Source: Pseudomonas sp. Au-Pse12 (GTDB lineage Bacteria > Pseudomonadota > Gammaproteobacteria > Pseudomonadales > Pseudomonadaceae). From it: 64,000 nt of DNA. The notes beneath the pieces are model-generated. The model was not told the DNA's origin, did no database searches, and saw nothing but the letters and a program-made list of their open reading frames with translations. The stretch spans positions 62,001-126,000 of the forward strand of contig NZ_JAJTTH010000008.1 in assembly GCF_021341665.1 (NCBI RefSeq), read 5' to 3'. A program made the position numbers and the translations under genes. Positions 35,385-43,927 of this stretch are shown here, piece after piece. Position 1 is the first letter of the stretch. Each line of letters begins with the position of its first letter.

Positions 35385-36734
35385 ATGCACATCCATATTC
35401 TCGGTATCTGCGGCACTTTCATGGGGTCGATGGCGGTTCTGGCCAAAGAGCTGGGCCACCACGTCACCGGTTCCGACGCCAACGTCTATCCGCCGATGAG
35501 CACCCAGTTGCAGGCCCAGGGCATTGAGCTGACCCAGGGTTACGATCCTGCCCAGCTGGACCCGGCGCCGGACCTGGTGGTGATCGGCAACGCCATGTCC
35601 CGGGGCAATCCGGCCGTGGAGTATGTACTGAACAAAGGCCTGCCTTATGTGTCCGGCCCGCAATGGCTGGCGGACCATGTGCTGCAGGGGCGCTGGGTAT
35701 TGGCAGTGGCCGGGACCCACGGCAAGACCACCACCAGCAGCATGCTGGCCTGGGTCCTGGAGCATGCGGGCATGAGCCCGGGCTTCCTGATCGGTGGCGT
35801 GCCGCAGAACTTCGCCGTTTCGGCACGTCTGGGCGGCACGCCGTTCTTCGTGATCGAGGCCGATGAATACGACAGCGCCTTCTTCGACAAGCGTTCGAAG
35901 TTCGTCCACTACCGCCCGCGCACCGCGATCCTCAATAACCTTGAGTTCGATCATGCGGATATCTTCCCGGATCTGGCGGCCATCGAGCGGCAGTTCCATC
36001 ATCTGGTGCGGACCATTCCCAGCGAAGGCCTGGTGATCCATCCCACCACCGAGCCGGCCTTGCAGCGGGTGATCGAGATGGGCTGCTGGACCCCGGTGCA
36101 GACCACCGGTGCCGGTGGCCAGTGGCAGGTCAAACTGCTCAGTGCCGACGGCTCGGCCTTCGAGGTGATGTTCGAAGGCGTGAGCCAGGGCGTGGTGGAG
36201 TGGGAGCTGACCGGGCAGCACAACGTGGCCAATGCCCTGGCAACCCTGGCCGCGGCCCGCCATGTCGGCGTGGTGCCGTCCATGGGGATTGCCGGCCTGA
36301 GTGCGTTCAAGAGCGTGAAGCGGCGCATGGAGAAGGTCGCCGAAGTGCATGGCGTGACCATCTATGACGACTTCGCCCACCACCCGACCGCTATCGCCAC
36401 GACGCTGGATGGCCTGCGCAAGCGGGTCGGCGACGCCCCGGTGATCGCCATCATCGAACCGCGCTCCAATTCCATGAAGCTTGGCGCGCATCGTGATGGC
36501 CTGCCGGAAAGTGTCAATCAGGCCGATCAGGTGATCTGGTACGCCCCGGCCAACCTGGGCTGGGACCTGGCCGCCACTGCGGCGTTGTGCCGTGTGCCAT
36601 CGATCGTCAGCGACTCCCTGGAGGGCATCATCGAACGGGTGAAGAGCCAGGCCAAACCCGGCACCCAGGTGGTGATCATGAGCAACGGCGGCTTCGGCGG
36701 GCTGCACGGCAAACTGGCCGAGGCGCTGCGATGA
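35385..36734 (+). CDS. mpl: UDP-N-acetylmuramate:L-alanyl-gamma-D-glutamyl-meso-diaminopimelate ligase
   Basis: A 449-residue Mur-ligase family enzyme that recycles cell-wall tripeptide directly onto UDP-MurNAc in the cytoplasm. The N-terminus MHIHILGICGTFMGSMAVLA is typical of Mpl. The ATP loop is AGTHGKTTTSSM, and EADEYDSAFFDKRSKFVHY and TGQHNVANALA are further Mur-ligase motifs. DDFAHHPTAI is the C-terminal domain signature. Its stop overlaps the ubiX start as ATGA, so the two are translationally coupled. Confidence 0.97.
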   Translation: MHIHILGICGTFMGSMAVLAKELGHHVTGSDANVYPPMSTQLQAQGIELTQGYDPAQLDPAPDLVVIGNAMSRGNPAVEYVLNKGLPYVSGPQWLADHVLQGRWVLAVAGTHGKTTTSSMLAWVLEHAGMSPGFLIGGVPQNFAVSARLGGTPFFVIEADEYDSAFFDKRSKFVHYRPRTAILNNLEFDHADIFPDLAAIERQFHHLVRTIPSEGLVIHPTTEPALQRVIEMGCWTPVQTTGAGGQWQVKLLSADGSAFEVMFEGVSQGVVEWELTGQHNVANALATLAAARHVGVVPSMGIAGLSAFKSVKRRMEKVAEVHGVTIYDDFAHHPTAIATTLDGLRKRVGDAPVIAIIEPRSNSMKLGAHRDGLPESVNQADQVIWYAPANLGWDLAATAALCRVPSIVSDSLEGIIERVKSQAKPGTQVVIMSNGGFGGLHGKLAEALR

Positions 36735-37363
36735 ACAACGGCCCGGAACGCATCACCCTGGCCATGACCGGCGCTTCTGGCGCCCAGTACGGCCTGCGCC
36801 TGCTGGACTGCCTGGTGCGTGAAGACCGGGAGGTGCACTTTCTGATCTCCAAGGCCGCGCAACTGGTCATGGCCACGGAAACCGATGTCAGCCTGCCACC
36901 CAAGCCGCAGCTGATGCAGGCCTTCCTCACCGAGTACACCGGTGCGGCGGCGGGGCAGATCCGTGTCTATGGCAAGGAAGACTGGATGTCGCCGGTGGCT
37001 TCGGGTTCCGGCTCGCCGGCGGCGATGGTGGTGGTGCCCTGTTCCACCGGTACCTTGTCGGCGATTGCCACCGGGGCCTGCAACAACCTGATCGAACGCG
37101 CCGCGGACGTGACCCTCAAGGAGCGTCGGCAGTTGATCCTGGTGCCGCGCGAGGCGCCGTATTCCAGCATCCACCTGGAGCACATGCTCAAGTTGTCGAA
37201 CATGGGCGTGACCATCCTGCCGGCCTCGCCAGGCTTCTATCACCAACCGCAGACCATCGATGACCTGGTGGATTTTGTCGTGGCGCGGATTCTCAATCTG
37301 TTGAATATCCCGCAGGACATGTTGCCGCGCTGGGGCGAGCATCATTTGAGCAGCGATGAATAA
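36731..37363 (+). CDS. ubiX: Flavin prenyltransferase UbiX
   Basis: A 210-residue protein that prenylates FMN to make the cofactor of the decarboxylase UbiD in ubiquinone synthesis. ITLAMTGASGAQYGLRLLDC is the FMN-binding start; VVVPCSTGTLSAIATGACNNL and LVPREAPYSSIHLEHML are conserved. The start at 36731 overlaps the mpl stop by 4 bp; the longer frame from 36587 lies inside mpl. Its 3' end overlaps the next lipoprotein gene by 8 bp, giving an mpl-ubiX-lipoprotein operon. Confidence 0.96.
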   Translation: MNNGPERITLAMTGASGAQYGLRLLDCLVREDREVHFLISKAAQLVMATETDVSLPPKPQLMQAFLTEYTGAAAGQIRVYGKEDWMSPVASGSGSPAAMVVVPCSTGTLSAIATGACNNLIERAADVTLKERRQLILVPREAPYSSIHLEHMLKLSNMGVTILPASPGFYHQPQTIDDLVDFVVARILNLLNIPQDMLPRWGEHHLSSDE

Positions 37364-37643
37364 GCCCCTGCTGATCATGCTGGTTGCCCTGCAACTCGGT
37401 GGGTGCGCCACGGCTCGCACTTTGAATGCGGCTCAACCCGGGGCTCCGGTGGTGTATTCGGGGACGCGCCTGGACCTGTATGCGATGCAGGGAGGCTGCT
37501 GCGCCATGGACCGGTTTGGCGCCGAGGCACCGAGCTATCCAGGGGTGGATCTGCCGGCCAGCGCTCTGCTCGATACCCTGTTGCTGCCGTTGTCGGTACT
37601 GACGGTATTGGGGGTGGGGTTTCAGGCGACGGGCGGGTTGTAG
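37356..37643 (+). CDS. YceK/YidQ-family (DUF1375) lipoprotein
   Basis: A 95-residue lipoprotein with lipobox LGGC at about residue 17 (MNKPLLIMLVALQLGGCATA). The mature part has VVYSGTRLDLYAMQ, then DLPASALLDTLLLPLSVLTV, the usual YceK pattern of a C-terminal hydrophobic stretch. Function is unknown in any species as far as I know. It overlaps ubiX by 8 bp and is followed at once by a REPIN. Confidence 0.8.
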   Translation: MNKPLLIMLVALQLGGCATARTLNAAQPGAPVVYSGTRLDLYAMQGGCCAMDRFGAEAPSYPGVDLPASALLDTLLLPLSVLTVLGVGFQATGGL

Positions 37644-37646
37644 CGC

Positions 37647-37701
37647 TTCGCCGGCAGGCCGGTTCCTACAGGTCTGTGCAGGAGCCGGGCTGGCGGCGAT
37701 G
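37647..37701. repeat. REPIN: inverted pair of REP elements
   Basis: TCGCCGGCAGGCCGGTTCCT with an ACAGG tail is followed by the inverse of a near-identical unit (TCGCCGCCAGCCCGGCTCCT and tail). The two units point at each other across a few bases, the REP doublet arrangement mobilised by RAYT transposases in fluorescent pseudomonads. It fills the gap between two convergent genes. Confidence 0.75.
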
Positions 37702-37703
37702 TT

Positions 37704-38345
37704 TCATTTACCCAGCTTGCGCAGTTCATCGGACTCGACGATCCGCGTGCCGCTCTGTTCTTCAAGCGCCAGGCGCCACATGGCCCGAGCCAACTGACAG
37801 GCTTCGATTCCGCGGTATTTCCCGGGGATCAGTCGCGACAGCGGCCCGGCCAGCTGCTCGCCCAGGCGCGGCTCGATACGATCCCCCAGCAGCAGTGAGG
37901 GCCGGCAGATGGTCAGCTGTGGCCAGCCTTGCTGTTTCAGTGCCTCTTCCATTTCCCCTTTGACCCGGTTGTAGAAGATCGACGACTTGGGATCGGCGCC
38001 CAGGGCGCTGATCACGATCAGGTGCCGTGCGCCCATTTCCCGCGCGCGCTTGCCGAAGGCCACCACCATGTCCAGGTCCACTGCGCGAAAAGCGGCTTCG
38101 GAACCGGCCTGCTTGATGGTGGTGCCCAGGCAGCAGAAGGCAATTTCCACCTTGCCGCTGAGCTGCGGCAGCACCACCACCGGGTCGCCAACAGGGTTCT
38201 CCAGGCGTGGGTGTTCGCTCAATGGGCGCCTGCTGGGTGCGAGGACGCGGGTGATGGTGGGCTCGTTGAGCAGGCGATCGAGCAGTTGCTCCCCGGTCAA
38301 GCCAGAGGCGCCGGCGAGCAGGATATGCTGAGGCGTCAAGTACAT
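37704..38345 (-). CDS. NAD(P)-binding Rossmann-fold protein, HTATIP2/TIP30-like
   Basis: A 213-residue short atypical SDR-type protein. ILLAGASGLTGEQLLDRLL is the dinucleotide-binding loop, AFCCLGTTIKQAGSEAAFRAVD and HLIVISALGADPKSSIFYNRVKGEMEEAL follow (the last split as HLIVISALGADPKSS and YNRVKGEMEEAL), with the YxxxK dyad in YNRVKG. GGGGGA lies six bases before ATG 38345, favouring it over ATG 38351. The substrate is unknown. It converges with the YceK-like gene across a REPIN. Confidence 0.82.
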   Translation of the reverse strand: MYLTPQHILLAGASGLTGEQLLDRLLNEPTITRVLAPSRRPLSEHPRLENPVGDPVVVLPQLSGKVEIAFCCLGTTIKQAGSEAAFRAVDLDMVVAFGKRAREMGARHLIVISALGADPKSSIFYNRVKGEMEEALKQQGWPQLTICRPSLLLGDRIEPRLGEQLAGPLSRLIPGKYRGIEACQLARAMWRLALEEQSGTRIVESDELRKLGK

Positions 38346-38373
38346 GGTCATTCCCCCTTGATACTGTTTCAGC

Positions 38374-40092
38374 TTAGTTGCTCTGTGCTTCCTTGCTGCT
38401 GATAGAGACACTCTGCAGGGCCTTTCGTGCCTGCTGTTTGCGCAATTGCTGCCAGTGCGCAATGACGCCCTTGGGAGCCCAGATCTGCGGCTCGGACGCT
38501 TCGAAATTGTCTGCCTGCTCGCGTTCGGCAACGATTCCCCGGGCCAACTTGAAGGCGTGCTCAAGGTCATCGGTCTGGTTCAGCGCCTGGGCGAACAGGG
38601 CATCGCCAAAGTAGGTGAAGTCGGCTTCTTCCGAGCAGCCGAAAGACACTCGGTCTGCCTGGGAGGCGGTCATGATCAGTGTTCGTTCGTCCTTGAGCGC
38701 CGGGATGAAGCCGCCGGAGTAGCAAGAGGAAATGACAATGATCTTGTCACGGTTCTTCAGCGGGGCCAGGGCTGTGGCCAGCTCATCGGCGGGCAGGTCC
38801 GCCAGCTCCAGGCGTGGCTGATCGAGCACCAGCTCGTGGTCGCTGGTGCCGTGGCTGGTGAGGTAGATGAACACCAGGTCTTCCGGGCCGCTGCGCTCAG
38901 CCAGGGTCTGGGCGGCGCGGCGCAGGTTTTCCCGGGTGGCCATGGGCCGGTTCATCAGGTGGTCGCGGTGATTGACCAGGCGGATCTGGCCGTAGGCGCC
39001 GAAGCGGCTAGCGAGCATGTTGCTGACGTAGTCGGACTCGCGCAGGAACACGCTCTGCTTGCCATCGCCGGCCAGGGTCAGGCTGTAGAGCTCGATGGCC
39101 GAAGTCGAGGCGGGCACCGCATCGAGGGCCTCCTTGAGCAGGCGGCCCTGGACCAGCAGGGCGGTTTCCAGCGGGTCGGGCAGCAGCTTGCCGTCGGCGT
39201 CGCGAACCCGCAGGCCGTTGTTCCACACCCCGCTTTGCACGCTGCCGTCGCGCAGTACCAACACACCGCGGCCTTGATAGTTGTCGCTGTCGAAGCCGCC
39301 AATGTAGAAACTGCCGTCGCTGAGGTTGAGGCGGCCCTCACCGCTGAAACGCCAGTCACTGAAGGTGCCGACGTAATGGCTGCCGTCGGCGCCGATCAAT
39401 TCGCCCTTGCCGCCCAGGGCGCCTTCCTTGAACTGGCCGATCCACACATCGCCGTCGGAGTTTTCGTAGCGGCCCTTGCCGTTGAGCTGGTTGTGCTTGA
39501 AGCCACCGACATAGATGTCGCCTTCGGCGCTGTTGAAGGTGCCGTTGCCTTCCAGTTGGCCGTTGAGGAAGTTGCCGGTGAACTGGTTGCCGCTGGCGTC
39601 GCTGCGCTGGCCTTCGCCGTTGGGCTTGCCCTTGGCGAACTGGCCCTGGTACTGGCTGCCGTCTTCGAGCTCCAGGCGCCCCAGGCCCGAGTACAGGTCG
39701 GCCTTGAACTCGCCACGGTAGGTCATGCCGTCTTCTTTGAGGGTGCCTTCGCCGTCCCGGCGGCCGAGCTTGAAGCCGCCGCTGTAGCTGCTGTCCTTGG
39801 TGGTGAGGGTGCCTTGGCCGTGAAACAGCCCTTGCTGGAACTGGCCGCGATAGACCTCGCCATTGCTGCCGTGCCACTCCCCCTGGCCATGCCACTGGCC
39901 TTTGTCGAATTGACCGGCGTACCAGCTGCCGTTGGGATAGTCGATGCGTCCTTGTCCTTGCAGCAGGCCATTGACCAGATCGCCACGATAGCGTCCGCCG
40001 TCCGGCAGGCGGGCGTCGGGTGGCAACAGCGATTCGCCGTCGCCGCAAGCGCTGAGCAACAGGGTCAGGAGCAGAGGTACAAGTGGGCGCAT
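38374..40092 (-). CDS. Lipoprotein with MORN repeats and a C13 (legumain-like) cysteine peptidase domain
   Basis: A 572-residue protein. The lipobox LLLSAC puts the lipidated Cys at 16. Residues about 35-290 consist of eleven complete MORN repeats of 22-23 residues (pattern Y-x-G-x-F-x3-x2-G-x-G) plus a partial twelfth. Residues about 330-550 form a clan CD peptidase domain with the dyad His414 (IYLTSHG) and Cys457 (IIVISSCYSGG), both intact. The C-terminal tail is basic and helical. The target is unknown. Upstream it is separated from maoC by 103 nt. It was perhaps built by joining a membrane-tethering repeat array to a protease. Confidence 0.88.
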   Translation of the reverse strand: MRPLVPLLLTLLLSACGDGESLLPPDARLPDGGRYRGDLVNGLLQGQGRIDYPNGSWYAGQFDKGQWHGQGEWHGSNGEVYRGQFQQGLFHGQGTLTTKDSSYSGGFKLGRRDGEGTLKEDGMTYRGEFKADLYSGLGRLELEDGSQYQGQFAKGKPNGEGQRSDASGNQFTGNFLNGQLEGNGTFNSAEGDIYVGGFKHNQLNGKGRYENSDGDVWIGQFKEGALGGKGELIGADGSHYVGTFSDWRFSGEGRLNLSDGSFYIGGFDSDNYQGRGVLVLRDGSVQSGVWNNGLRVRDADGKLLPDPLETALLVQGRLLKEALDAVPASTSAIELYSLTLAGDGKQSVFLRESDYVSNMLASRFGAYGQIRLVNHRDHLMNRPMATRENLRRAAQTLAERSGPEDLVFIYLTSHGTSDHELVLDQPRLELADLPADELATALAPLKNRDKIIVISSCYSGGFIPALKDERTLIMTASQADRVSFGCSEEADFTYFGDALFAQALNQTDDLEHAFKLARGIVAEREQADNFEASEPQIWAPKGVIAHWQQLRKQQARKALQSVSISSKEAQSN

Positions 40093-40195
40093 AACGGGTT
40101 CCGGATAATTAGGGGACCGAGTATGCCGCAGCGGTGTGTCTTATATATAGAGAGGTTGAGCGAAACAGCGTGCGCTGTTTCGCATCGGCAAGGTT

Positions 40196-40651
40196 TCAGA
40201 CGAAACAGAGCGACAGGGGCTCGGCGATGTAGGCCGGTTTTTCCTGGCCGTCGATTTCCAGGGTGGCGGTGGCCTTGAGCAGCCACTGGCCGGGTTTCTT
40301 CTCGGAGACTTCAGTCAGGTCGACCTTGAGCCGTACCTTGGAGTTGACCGGAACCGGCTGGATGAAGCGCACGCTGTCCAGGCCGTAGTTGACCACCATC
40401 TTCAGGCCCTGGGGCAGCACCAGGATGTCTTCCATCAACTTGGGAATCAGCGACAGGGTCAGGAAACCGTGGGCAATGGTGCTGCCGAACGGAGTCTGCG
40501 CGGCCTTCACCGGGTCCACGTGGATGAACTGGAAGTCGCCGGTCGCTTCGGCGAAGAGGTTGATACGCTCCTGGTCAATGGTGAGCCATGCGGAACGTCC
40601 GAGTTCCTTACCGACATAATCTTTGAGCTCCGCAACAGGAACATAGGGCAT
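40196..40651 (-). CDS. MaoC-family (R)-specific hydratase/dehydratase
   Basis: A 151-residue single hot-dog domain protein. The hydratase 2 motif is seen in FAEATGDFQFIHVDPVKAAQ, with Asp and His of the catalytic dyad, followed by TPFGSTIAHGFLTLSL. Family members hydrate trans-2-enoyl-CoA to (R)-3-hydroxyacyl-CoA, which in pseudomonads can feed polyhydroxyalkanoate synthesis; the chain-length preference is not visible. A ribosome-binding GGAGA precedes the start at 40651. It is divergent from the lrgAB-like pair. Confidence 0.9.
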   Translation of the reverse strand: MPYVPVAELKDYVGKELGRSAWLTIDQERINLFAEATGDFQFIHVDPVKAAQTPFGSTIAHGFLTLSLIPKLMEDILVLPQGLKMVVNYGLDSVRFIQPVPVNSKVRLKVDLTEVSEKKPGQWLLKATATLEIDGQEKPAYIAEPLSLCFV

Positions 40652-40794
40652 TGAGACTCTCCTTGGTTCAACGATTTCTGGGTATTCGAAGCGCTATCGT
40701 GCGCTCGGAAACTTCCACTGTAGATCATCATGGCGATCCTTCCCGGTAAACATCCATGCTTTTGGCGAATGCCGGTTCATAGCGCCTGCGTGCT

Positions 40795-40800
40795 TATAAT
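40795..40800 (+). promoter_or_regulatory. Candidate -10 of the lrgAB-like operon
   Basis: A perfect TATAAT lies 30 nt before the first ATG. No convincing -35 is seen at 17 bp. Confidence 0.45.
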
Positions 40801-40829
40801 GCGCGACGGGATCTGGCTGGAGAGGCGGT

Positions 40830-41192
40830 ATGTTGTTACGCGGTTTGACATGGCTGGTGCTGTTCCAATTGCTCGGTACGGCGCTCAATCACCTGCTGTT
40901 GCCCGTGCTCCCCGGGCCCATCATCGGCCTGTTGCTGCTGCTGGTTTTCCTGGTGGTGCGCGGTGAAGTCGGCGAGCCGCTGAATCTTGCGGCCGGCAGC
41001 CTGTTGCGTTACCTGCCGTTGCTGTTGGTGCCGCCTGCGGTTGGGGTCATGGTGTATGCCCGGGATATCGCCGCGGACTTCTGGGCAATCACTGGGGCGC
41101 TGGTGTTGTCCCTGGTGATCTCGATGGCCTTTGTCGGGGTATTGATGCAGCGTCTGGTCAAGCGTCAGGCCCACAAGGAGGACAGCCAATGA
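40830..41192 (+). CDS. CidA/LrgA-family holin-like protein
   Basis: A 120-residue membrane protein with four hydrophobic segments. NHLLLPVLPGPIIGLLLLL and the LRYLPLLLVPPAVGVMVY stretch are the LrgA/CidA hallmarks. The family was proposed to act as holin- and antiholin-like regulators of murein hydrolase export and lysis, and more recently in pyruvate or metabolite transport. It overlaps the LrgB gene by 4 bp (ATGA). CidA and LrgA cannot be told apart from sequence alone, so I give no symbol. Confidence 0.9.
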   Translation: MLLRGLTWLVLFQLLGTALNHLLLPVLPGPIIGLLLLLVFLVVRGEVGEPLNLAAGSLLRYLPLLLVPPAVGVMVYARDIAADFWAITGALVLSLVISMAFVGVLMQRLVKRQAHKEDSQ

Positions 41193-41905
41193 GCTTCGAT
41201 TGGCAGGGAGCCTGGGCGGCGGTGATTCATCATCCGCTGTTCGGCATTGGCATCACGCTGGGCGCCTATCAATTGGTGCTGGCAGCGTTCGAAAAGACCC
41301 GCTGGATGTTCCTGCAACCGGTACTGGTGTCCATGCTGCTGGTGATCGGCGTGCTGCTCGGTTGCGGCTTGAGCTATGCCGAATACCGCAAGAGCACCGA
41401 GATCCTGAGCATTTTGCTGGGGCCGGCGACGGTGGCGCTGGCAGTGCCGCTTTACCTCAACCTGCGGCGTATACGCCAATTGTTCTGGCCGATATTGGCT
41501 ACGCTGGTGGTGGGTGGTGTCGTGGCCACCAGCCTGGGTGTGTTGCTGGGCTGGTGGTTCGGCGCTGAGCACATGATCCTCATGACCATGGCGCCCAAGT
41601 CGGTGACCTCGCCGATCGCCATGCTGGTGGCCGAGCAGATTGGTGGTGTCGCAGCGCTGGCGGCGGTGTTCGTGCTGATTACCGGGGTGATCGGGGCAAT
41701 CTTTGGCCCGGGCCTGCTCGATCGCCTGGGGGTTCATGGCCCTGAAGCGCGGGGCATGGCCCTGGGCATGACCGCTCACGCGGTGGGCACCTCGGTGGCC
41801 TTGCAGGAAAGCGAGGAGTGCGGCGCCTTTGCGGCGCTGGCAATGAGTTTGATGGGCGTGGCCACGGCGGTATTGCTGCCATTGGCGGTGTCTTTGCTGG
41901 TTTAA
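41189..41905 (+). CDS. lrgB: LrgB/CidB-family membrane protein
   Basis: A 238-residue polytopic protein. YRKSTEILSILLGPATVALAVPLY, ILMTMAPKSVTSPIAMLVAEQIGG and RGMALGMTAHAVGTSVALQ (each shown in part) are the conserved LrgB stretches. It forms a two-gene membrane system with the preceding LrgA-like gene, with which it is translationally coupled. The proposed role is modulation of murein hydrolase activity or small-molecule export. Confidence 0.92.
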   Translation: MSFDWQGAWAAVIHHPLFGIGITLGAYQLVLAAFEKTRWMFLQPVLVSMLLVIGVLLGCGLSYAEYRKSTEILSILLGPATVALAVPLYLNLRRIRQLFWPILATLVVGGVVATSLGVLLGWWFGAEHMILMTMAPKSVTSPIAMLVAEQIGGVAALAAVFVLITGVIGAIFGPGLLDRLGVHGPEARGMALGMTAHAVGTSVALQESEECGAFAALAMSLMGVATAVLLPLAVSLLV

Positions 41906-41915
41906 GGATGGATGT

Positions 41916-42506
41916 ATGAACCTGGCGCTTTTTCCTCTGAATACCGTGCTGTTCCCCGATTGCATCCTCGATCTGCAGATTTTCGAGGCGCGTTACCTCG
42001 ACATGATTGGCCGCTGCATGAAGCAGGGCAGCGGTTTTGGGGTGGTGTGCATTCTTGAAGGCGAGGAGGTCGGAGCGGCTGCCCAGGGGTATGCGCACAT
42101 TGGCTGTGAGGCGTTGATCACCGACTTCCATCAGCAGGGCAACGGGTTGCTGGGGATCAGGGTCAAGGGCGGTCGACGTTTTCGCATTCTGCAAAGCGAA
42201 GTGCAGAAAGACCAACTGACGGTGGCCCAGGTGCAGTGGTTGGAAGAGGCTCCCGAGCAGCCGTTGCAGGATGACGATGCCGACCTGGTCGCGCTGCTCA
42301 AGGCCTTGGCCGAGCACCCGATGGTCGAGGCCCTGGACATGGGGGTGGAGGCTGTCGGGCAACTGTCCCTGGCCAATCAGTTGGCTTACCTGCTGCCTTT
42401 TTCCGAGCAGGACAAGATTGACCTTTTGCAACTGGATGACCCGCAGCAGCGCCTGGATGCCATTCAGCAACTGTTGGATGAGCTGCAGGGCGAGCTGTTT
42501 TCCTGA
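41916..42506 (+). CDS. LON substrate-binding (N-terminal) domain protein
   Basis: A 196-residue protein consisting only of the N-terminal domain of Lon protease: LALFPLNTVLFPDCILDLQI, RYLDMIGRCMKQG and LLGIRVKGGRRFRIL. No AAA+ or peptidase part follows. Such free-standing domains are widespread in proteobacteria; function is unresolved, possibly peptide or substrate binding. It starts 10 nt after lrgB and is followed by a terminator, so it is the last gene of that unit. Confidence 0.9.
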   Translation: MNLALFPLNTVLFPDCILDLQIFEARYLDMIGRCMKQGSGFGVVCILEGEEVGAAAQGYAHIGCEALITDFHQQGNGLLGIRVKGGRRFRILQSEVQKDQLTVAQVQWLEEAPEQPLQDDDADLVALLKALAEHPMVEALDMGVEAVGQLSLANQLAYLLPFSEQDKIDLLQLDDPQQRLDAIQQLLDELQGELFS

Positions 42507-42509
42507 TTG

Positions 42510-42548
42510 GCGGCCTGTGGTCGTGGCTACAGGCCGCACCTTCCTTTC
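42510..42548 (+). terminator. Terminator after the LON-domain gene
   Basis: GCGGCCTGT (42510-42518) and ACAGGCCGC (42529-42537) form a perfect 9-bp stem, followed by the pyrimidine-rich ACCTTCCTTTC. It begins just after the stop codon. Confidence 0.7.
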
Positions 42549-42574
42549 TCAATAGGCGTATCTCAATAGGCGTA
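42547..42574. repeat. 14-bp tandem duplication at the stop of the DedA-PAP2 gene
   Basis: TCTCAATAGGCGTA occurs twice head to tail. On the minus strand each copy reads TACGCCTATTGA, i.e. Tyr-Ala-Tyr-stop. The gene ends in the first copy; the second is a spare stop just beyond it. It is a small recent duplication by its exactness. Confidence 0.8.
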
Positions 42575-43879
42575 GCGCAGCAGGGCATGCGGCAGGTGCC
42601 GCATCGACATCAGGGCGCACATCAGCAGCATCACCGGTAGCACCAGCCACCAGGCCTTGGCGGGCAATGGCTGGAGCGGGGTTTGCCATTGGATCAGGGT
42701 CAGGCTGGCGGCGCAGACGCCGGCGGCGAGCATGGCCCCGGCCAGGATATCGGTGGGCCAGTGCACACCCAGGTAGACCCGTGACACGGCGATCGCGGCC
42801 GCCGGCAGGCAGCCCAGCAGCAGCCAGGTCAGGCGCATGCGTGGCGGTTGGCCACGGCCGGCCAGTACCGCCAGGGTCAGGAACAGCGCAAAGGACCCCG
42901 AAGAGTGCCCGCTGGGCATGCTGAAACTGGTGAGCGGCTCGGTCAGGACTTCGGGGCGTACCCGGGCGAAAAACCACTTGCTGGCGGTATTGGCCAGGGC
43001 GGTGCACATCAGGGTCGCGCCGGCGAATGCTGCATGACGCCATTGGCGCAGCGCCAGCAGCAACAGGACCAGCACCGCGCTGATGATGAACATGGCGCGG
43101 AACTCGCCGATCTGCGTGGCCATTACCATGATCCTGTCCAGGGCGGGCTCCCGGTGCTCCTGAATCAAGGCGATCAGCCCCTGGTCGAACTGCGCGAGGT
43201 GCGGGTAGCCGATAAACAGCCCGGCCAGGAGCAGCAGGCTCAGGCCGGACATCAGCAGCGTTGCCCGGCGATGGCGGCGCAAGCTGCTGTTGACGCTCAG
43301 GCCGATGAGCACCGCCAGGCTGCCGATGACGATGCCCGCCTGGGGCCAGAAGCCTTCGGGCAGCGGCAGGCGAATCGCCGCGCCCGTGGCCCAGCCCGGC
43401 AGTAGGTAAGCCACCGACCATCCCGCCGCTGCCAGCAGGCTGACCGCGAAGAAGCGCGCAAATGGCATGTCGAACATACCAGCCACCATCGGCAGCATCG
43501 GCCGCAGGGGGCCGATGAAGCGCCCCACCAGCAGGCTGGCGATGCCATAGCGCTGGAAGTAGGTTTCGGCGCCGCTGATCCATTCCGGGTGATGGCGCAG
43601 GCCTGGCAGGCGCCGGATGCCCTGATGGAAGTGGCGCCCCAGCAGGTAGGACACGACGTCCCCCAGCAGCCCGCCGAAAAGCCCCAATAGCAGGGTTTCC
43701 CCCAGTGACAGCGCTCCGTTCCCCGCCAGCACCGCAATCGCGAACAGCAATACCGTGCCCGGGACGATCAGGCCGGCGATCGCCAGACACTCCACGCAGG
43801 CCACGATGAACACGGCGGCGGCCAGCCATTGCGGGTTGCTGGTCAGCCAGGCGGTCACGCTGTCGAGCCATGGGCCCAT
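42563..43879 (-). CDS. DedA-PAP2 fusion membrane phosphatase
   Basis: A 438-residue polytopic protein. The first ~200 residues are a DedA domain (AIAGLIVPGTVLLFAIAVLA, LGDVVSYLLGRHFH, VGRFIGPLRPMLPMVAGMF). The rest is a PAP2 phosphatase with all three motifs: KWFFARVRP, PSGHSSG, and SRVYLGVHWPTD. Fused enzymes of this kind probably dephosphorylate lipid phosphates such as undecaprenyl pyrophosphate or phosphatidate on the outer face of the inner membrane while the DedA part handles lipid transport; this is inference. The last codons lie in a 14-bp tandem duplication. Confidence 0.9.
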   Translation of the reverse strand: MGPWLDSVTAWLTSNPQWLAAAVFIVACVECLAIAGLIVPGTVLLFAIAVLAGNGALSLGETLLLGLFGGLLGDVVSYLLGRHFHQGIRRLPGLRHHPEWISGAETYFQRYGIASLLVGRFIGPLRPMLPMVAGMFDMPFARFFAVSLLAAAGWSVAYLLPGWATGAAIRLPLPEGFWPQAGIVIGSLAVLIGLSVNSSLRRHRRATLLMSGLSLLLLAGLFIGYPHLAQFDQGLIALIQEHREPALDRIMVMATQIGEFRAMFIISAVLVLLLLALRQWRHAAFAGATLMCTALANTASKWFFARVRPEVLTEPLTSFSMPSGHSSGSFALFLTLAVLAGRGQPPRMRLTWLLLGCLPAAAIAVSRVYLGVHWPTDILAGAMLAAGVCAASLTLIQWQTPLQPLPAKAWWLVLPVMLLMCALMSMRHLPHALLRYAY

Positions 43880-43927
43880 AAATTCAACTCCGTTGTTGTT
43901 TTTTGAGGGGCTGCAGGCGCAGCGGTG

